A DNA stretch of 64,000 nucleotides from Patulibacter minatonensis DSM 18081. Its GTDB lineage: Bacteria > Actinomycetota > Thermoleophilia > Solirubrobacterales > Solirubrobacteraceae. Both the position numbers and the translations under genes were made by a program. This document shows positions 61,080 to 64,000 of the stretch, piece after piece (the first letter of the stretch is position 1; each line of letters begins with the position of its first letter). The stretch is taken from contig NZ_KI912613.1 of NCBI RefSeq assembly GCF_000519325.1, positions 975,369-1,039,368 on the forward strand, in the 5' to 3' direction. The notes below the pieces were generated by a model. It was not told where the DNA came from. It saw only the letters and a program-made list of their open reading frames with translations, and did no database searches.

Positions 61080-64000
61080 ATGGACATACGGCGTGGACCA
61101 GGACTCGCGCGGAGCGGGACGAGCGGAGCGCTGCTGACGCTGCTCCTCGTCCTCGGACTGAGCGGCACGGCGCACGCCGAGGTCACCGGCGTCACGTCGA
61201 ACCAGCCGGACCCGACGACCGGCGAGGTGATCACGTTCACCGCGACGCGCGACGGCGAGTGCCCCGACCTCGTCCGGTTCTCCGTCGACGGCGTCGTGCG
61301 GCAGACCCGGTCCAGCGCGGAGCCGGACGAGGACACGTTCGCGACGACCTTCGACACCGTCGGCGACCACGTCGTGCTGGTGGAGCAGCTCAACGGCCCC
61401 GATCCGGTCTCGAGCGGCTGCGGCGCCCCGGGCAGGCTGCTCGGCTCGCGGTCCTTCCCGCTCACGACGAAGGCCGGCCTGGCGGGCACGATCAGCGTCG
61501 CCCCCGACCCGCCCGTGGTCGGCCGGGTCGCGACGCTCTCGGCGACCCAGACCGGCGGCACGCCGGGCTTCTCGTACTTCTGGGACACCGACGACGACGG
61601 GCAGTTCGACGACAGCGCGGCCGACGGCACCGAGCGGACGGTCAGGCCGACGTTCGCGACGACCGGCCCGCACGTCGTGCGCGTGAAGATCCAGGACGAC
61701 GCGACGCGGGCCCACGAGACGGTCGTCACCCGGACGCTGGACGTCATCGATCCCCCGGTCCCGACCACGCCGGTGACCCCGGGTGCGCCCGCACCGCCCG
61801 CTCCCGCGCCGGATCCGCCGTGCACGAGGACGCTGACGTTCGCGCTGACCCAGGTCACCACGAAGGGCTGCTTCTCCCAGGTCGGCGCGGTGCCGTCCGC
61901 CCGCTGGGAGACGACCGACGCGGTCAAGCTCAACGGGATCCCCTTCCCGGACTACGGCCAGACGTTCGAGATCACCTACCCCGACGCCGCGAACCCGGGC
62001 GGACGCTTCCGGACGACGAACGCGTCGATCCGCATCGGCGGCTTCACCGCACTGTCGGGCGACGTCGACTTCTCGCTGCCCGAGGGCGGGAAGGGCGACG
62101 AGAAGACGGTCCGCAGCATCGAGGTCCCGCAGAACGCCGCGCTCTTCGGGCTGAAGGTGCGCGGCTCGATCGCGCTGCGGATCGGGTACGCCGACGACGG
62201 CTCGCACTACGCGACGTTCCCGCTGAACATCGAGCTGCCGTCGTCCTTCCGCTCCAGCCCGGCCCGTGACGCCGGCACCGTCACGGGCACGGCGTCCCTG
62301 AGGGTCGACGAGGCCGGTGTCCGCTACGACGGACTGAAGATTCAGGCGAAGGACGTCTGGATCGGCCGCATCAAGGTCGTCGAGACCTGTTTCTCCTTCG
62401 TGCCCTCCGGCGGCCAGTCGGTCGAGCCCTGCGCCGCCCCGGACCTCGACGGCAGCCCGTACATCACCTGTGCGACCGACACCGGCACCGACCGCTGGGA
62501 CGGCAACGCCGTGATCCAGCTGCCGACGTCGAGCAACACGAAGCTGGCGGCGTTCGGCGGCCTCGCCGGCGGACAGGTGAGCAAGCTCGGCGGCTTCGTC
62601 GACGACCTCGGCACCACCGTGCCGATCGTGCCCGGCGTCTTCCTCAACCGCGTCGGCGTCGGGCTGTGCCTGTCCCCGCCGCCGTTCAAGCTGCGCGGGG
62701 ACGTGGGCGTCGCCGCGCTGCCGAGCCCCGCCGGTCCGATCCTGAACGTCAACGGCCACTTCCTGTACACCGACGCGACCGCCTCGGACCCGTGGTCGCT
62801 GAACGTCGGCGGCAACGTCAAGGTGCTCGGCGAGGAGGTCGGGAGCGGCGAGGTGACGTTCAACGCGTGGGGCGACGTCGACTTCGCCCTGAAGGCGAAG
62901 CTCGACCTCAGGATCGCCAGCATCGAGGGCGAGGCGGCCGGCTGGATCGAGCCGCGCAACGACCTCTTCAACGTGGAGGGGTCGCTCAGGGGCTGCATCA
63001 CCGGTCTGCCCTGCGCGACCGCGCGCGGGCTCATCTCGAGCTCCGGCGTGGCGGGCTGCCTCGACCTCGGGACCCTCGTCTTCTACGAGCCGGTGAACCC
63101 CCGCCAGGGCTCCTTCGGCTTCGGCTCGATCTCCTTCAGCACCCGCAGGGTCGAGGTGCCGATCAAGGGCGGCTTCGGCTACACGTTCGCGACGAAGAAG
63201 GTCGACCTGCTCGGCGGCTCGTGCGACTTCGGGCCCTACAAGGCGACGCGCGGCGGAGCGACCACCCGCGCGGCCACGCGCGACGTGGCCGCCGGCGCCC
63301 CGGTGACGACGCGCGGCGCGTCGACGACCGCCCCGGCCGCGGCGACCCCGCACCAGGCGGGCGCGGGGCTCTCCGAGGAGATCTCGAAGGGCACCAAGGC
63401 GGTGACGCTCCGCGTCGCCGGCGGCGCCGGACCGCCGAAGGTGGTCCTCCGCGGACCGGGCGGTACGACCATCACCTCGCCGGCCGCCACCGGCACCGCG
63501 CAGGTGAAGGGCCGCTACACGCTGGTCGAGAACCCGACGGACGGCACCACGAGCATCGTGCTCCTGAAGCCGGCCGCCGGGACCTGGACCGTCGAGGCGG
63601 CGCCCGGCTCGACCTCGACCCCGACGCGCCTGGACCGCGCCGACCTCGACGCGCCCCCGGTGCTGCTCGGGCAGACGCGGAAGACCAAGAAAGGGCAGGA
63701 GGTCTCGCTGACCTTCGCCGTGGCCGACGGCACCTCCGTCCGGCTGACCGAGCGGGGCCCGAAGATCGGCCGGACGATCATCGGCTCCGTGAAGGGCCGG
63801 CCCTGCCGCGGCGCGAGGCCGCTGCCCGACGGCCGTCGCCTGCGGTGCGTGACGACGACGTTCCGGCCGTCGCGCGGCCCCGGCGGCAGGCGGACGGTGC
63901 AGGCGGTCGTCTCGCGGAAGGGCATCGCGCTGAAGCGGGAGACCGTCGCGACGTTCACCGCGCCCCGCGAGACCCTGCCGCCCCTGCCGGGCGCCCTGCG
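61080..64000 (+). CDS. Large secreted protein with PKD-like domain (runs off the window)
   Basis: An open frame of at least 973 residues to the right edge, with no stop. Signal peptide: SGALLTLLLVLGLSGTAHA at about 15-34. A beta domain follows, then a PKD-like domain with SYFWDTDDDGQFDD (about 162-175), a Pro linker (about 223-243), and a long region with regular beta-strand pattern, including FNAWGDVDFALKAKLDLRI, several cysteines, and a basic Thr/Gly-rich C-terminal part. No catalytic motif was recognised. AGGGG about 8 bases before the ATG supports the start. It may be a surface adhesin or matrix protein. Confidence 0.8.
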   Translation, partial: MDIRRGPGLARSGTSGALLTLLLVLGLSGTAHAEVTGVTSNQPDPTTGEVITFTATRDGECPDLVRFSVDGVVRQTRSSAEPDEDTFATTFDTVGDHVVLVEQLNGPDPVSSGCGAPGRLLGSRSFPLTTKAGLAGTISVAPDPPVVGRVATLSATQTGGTPGFSYFWDTDDDGQFDDSAADGTERTVRPTFATTGPHVVRVKIQDDATRAHETVVTRTLDVIDPPVPTTPVTPGAPAPPAPAPDPPCTRTLTFALTQVTTKGCFSQVGAVPSARWETTDAVKLNGIPFPDYGQTFEITYPDAANPGGRFRTTNASIRIGGFTALSGDVDFSLPEGGKGDEKTVRSIEVPQNAALFGLKVRGSIALRIGYADDGSHYATFPLNIELPSSFRSSPARDAGTVTGTASLRVDEAGVRYDGLKIQAKDVWIGRIKVVETCFSFVPSGGQSVEPCAAPDLDGSPYITCATDTGTDRWDGNAVIQLPTSSNTKLAAFGGLAGGQVSKLGGFVDDLGTTVPIVPGVFLNRVGVGLCLSPPPFKLRGDVGVAALPSPAGPILNVNGHFLYTDATASDPWSLNVGGNVKVLGEEVGSGEVTFNAWGDVDFALKAKLDLRIASIEGEAAGWIEPRNDLFNVEGSLRGCITGLPCATARGLISSSGVAGCLDLGTLVFYEPVNPRQGSFGFGSISFSTRRVEVPIKGGFGYTFATKKVDLLGGSCDFGPYKATRGGATTRAATRDVAAGAPVTTRGASTTAPAAATPHQAGAGLSEEISKGTKAVTLRVAGGAGPPKVVLRGPGGTTITSPAATGTAQVKGRYTLVENPTDGTTSIVLLKPAAGTWTVEAAPGSTSTPTRLDRADLDAPPVLLGQTRKTKKGQEVSLTFAVADGTSVRLTERGPKIGRTIIGSVKGRPCRGARPLPDGRRLRCVTTTFRPSRGPGGRRTVQAVVSRKGIALKRETVATFTAPRETLPPLPGAL

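Noticed and set aside
60635-62269. Plus-strand open frame overlapping the DtxR gene and the large secreted protein
   Set aside because: Its translation has no recognisable domain, while a different frame gives the signal peptide and PKD-like domain.

Overview
The window is a very GC-rich chromosomal stretch with dense genes, frequent GTG starts, many 4-base ATGA or GTGA gene overlaps, and start codons placed 6-8 bases after a TANNNT hexamer (leaderless mRNAs). Together with a DrrAB-type exporter, a DUF3107-like protein, a methylmalonyl-CoA epimerase and a collagen-like protein whose N-terminus carries a VALGGTSIAAV-type segment, this suggests an actinobacterium, most likely class Thermoleophilia (Patulibacter, Conexibacter or Solirubrobacter relatives). 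That placement is inference. I saw no tRNA, rRNA, CRISPR array, insertion sequence or prophage.

Layout. 0-5.5 kb: an ABC drug exporter pair divergent from its TetR regulator, then two tandem paralogous sensor kinases with duplicated promoters. 5.5-9.4 kb: a sulfonate operon ssuD-ssuC-ssuBA in which the ATPase and the solute-binding protein are one polypeptide joined through a membrane or signal segment. 9.6-20.8 kb: a lipoprotein, a siroheme-pathway dehydrogenase with an extra cysteine cluster, an XRE-cupin regulator, a secreted phosphodiesterase, RarA, an MpaB-type oxygenase, an SDR-type protein, an M20 peptidase and a NYN nuclease. 20.8-21.9 kb: an unrecognised protein with 13 uninterrupted 10-residue repeats. 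22-31 kb: PhzF, epimerase, lipid kinase, PAP2 phosphatase, YchF, secreted proteins and a methyltransferase. 31-45 kb: Kup, a SpoIID-type protein, a secreted GH2 enzyme, two tandem paralogue pairs of unknown function, fumarase and a MATE pump. 45-49 kb: PPK2, a Vps62-like protein and the collagen-like protein.

49-56 kb holds the most coherent accessory system: five genes matching the nitrogen-starvation (MSMEG_0566-0572 / Sll0783-0787, or Nit1C) cluster, followed by an acetate/succinate-family transporter. They encode a small 0572 protein, a radical SAM enzyme, a GNAT-AIR synthase fusion, a carbon-nitrogen hydrolase and a fusion of the 0570 protein to the 0569 flavoprotein. Gaps of 4 bases and one overlap tie the first four together. 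Nit1C has been linked to cyanide assimilation in other bacteria, but the hydrolase here lacks the nitrilase-type CWE motif, so the substrate is open.

56-64 kb: a NarL-type response regulator, a possible small RNA, a lysE/lysG exporter-regulator pair, a PAS histidine kinase, a DtxR-type regulator with a dyad over its -10, and a very large secreted protein running off the right edge. The orphan response regulator and the first of the tandem kinases share an exact 13-base upstream motif, which suggests they may belong to one signalling circuit.
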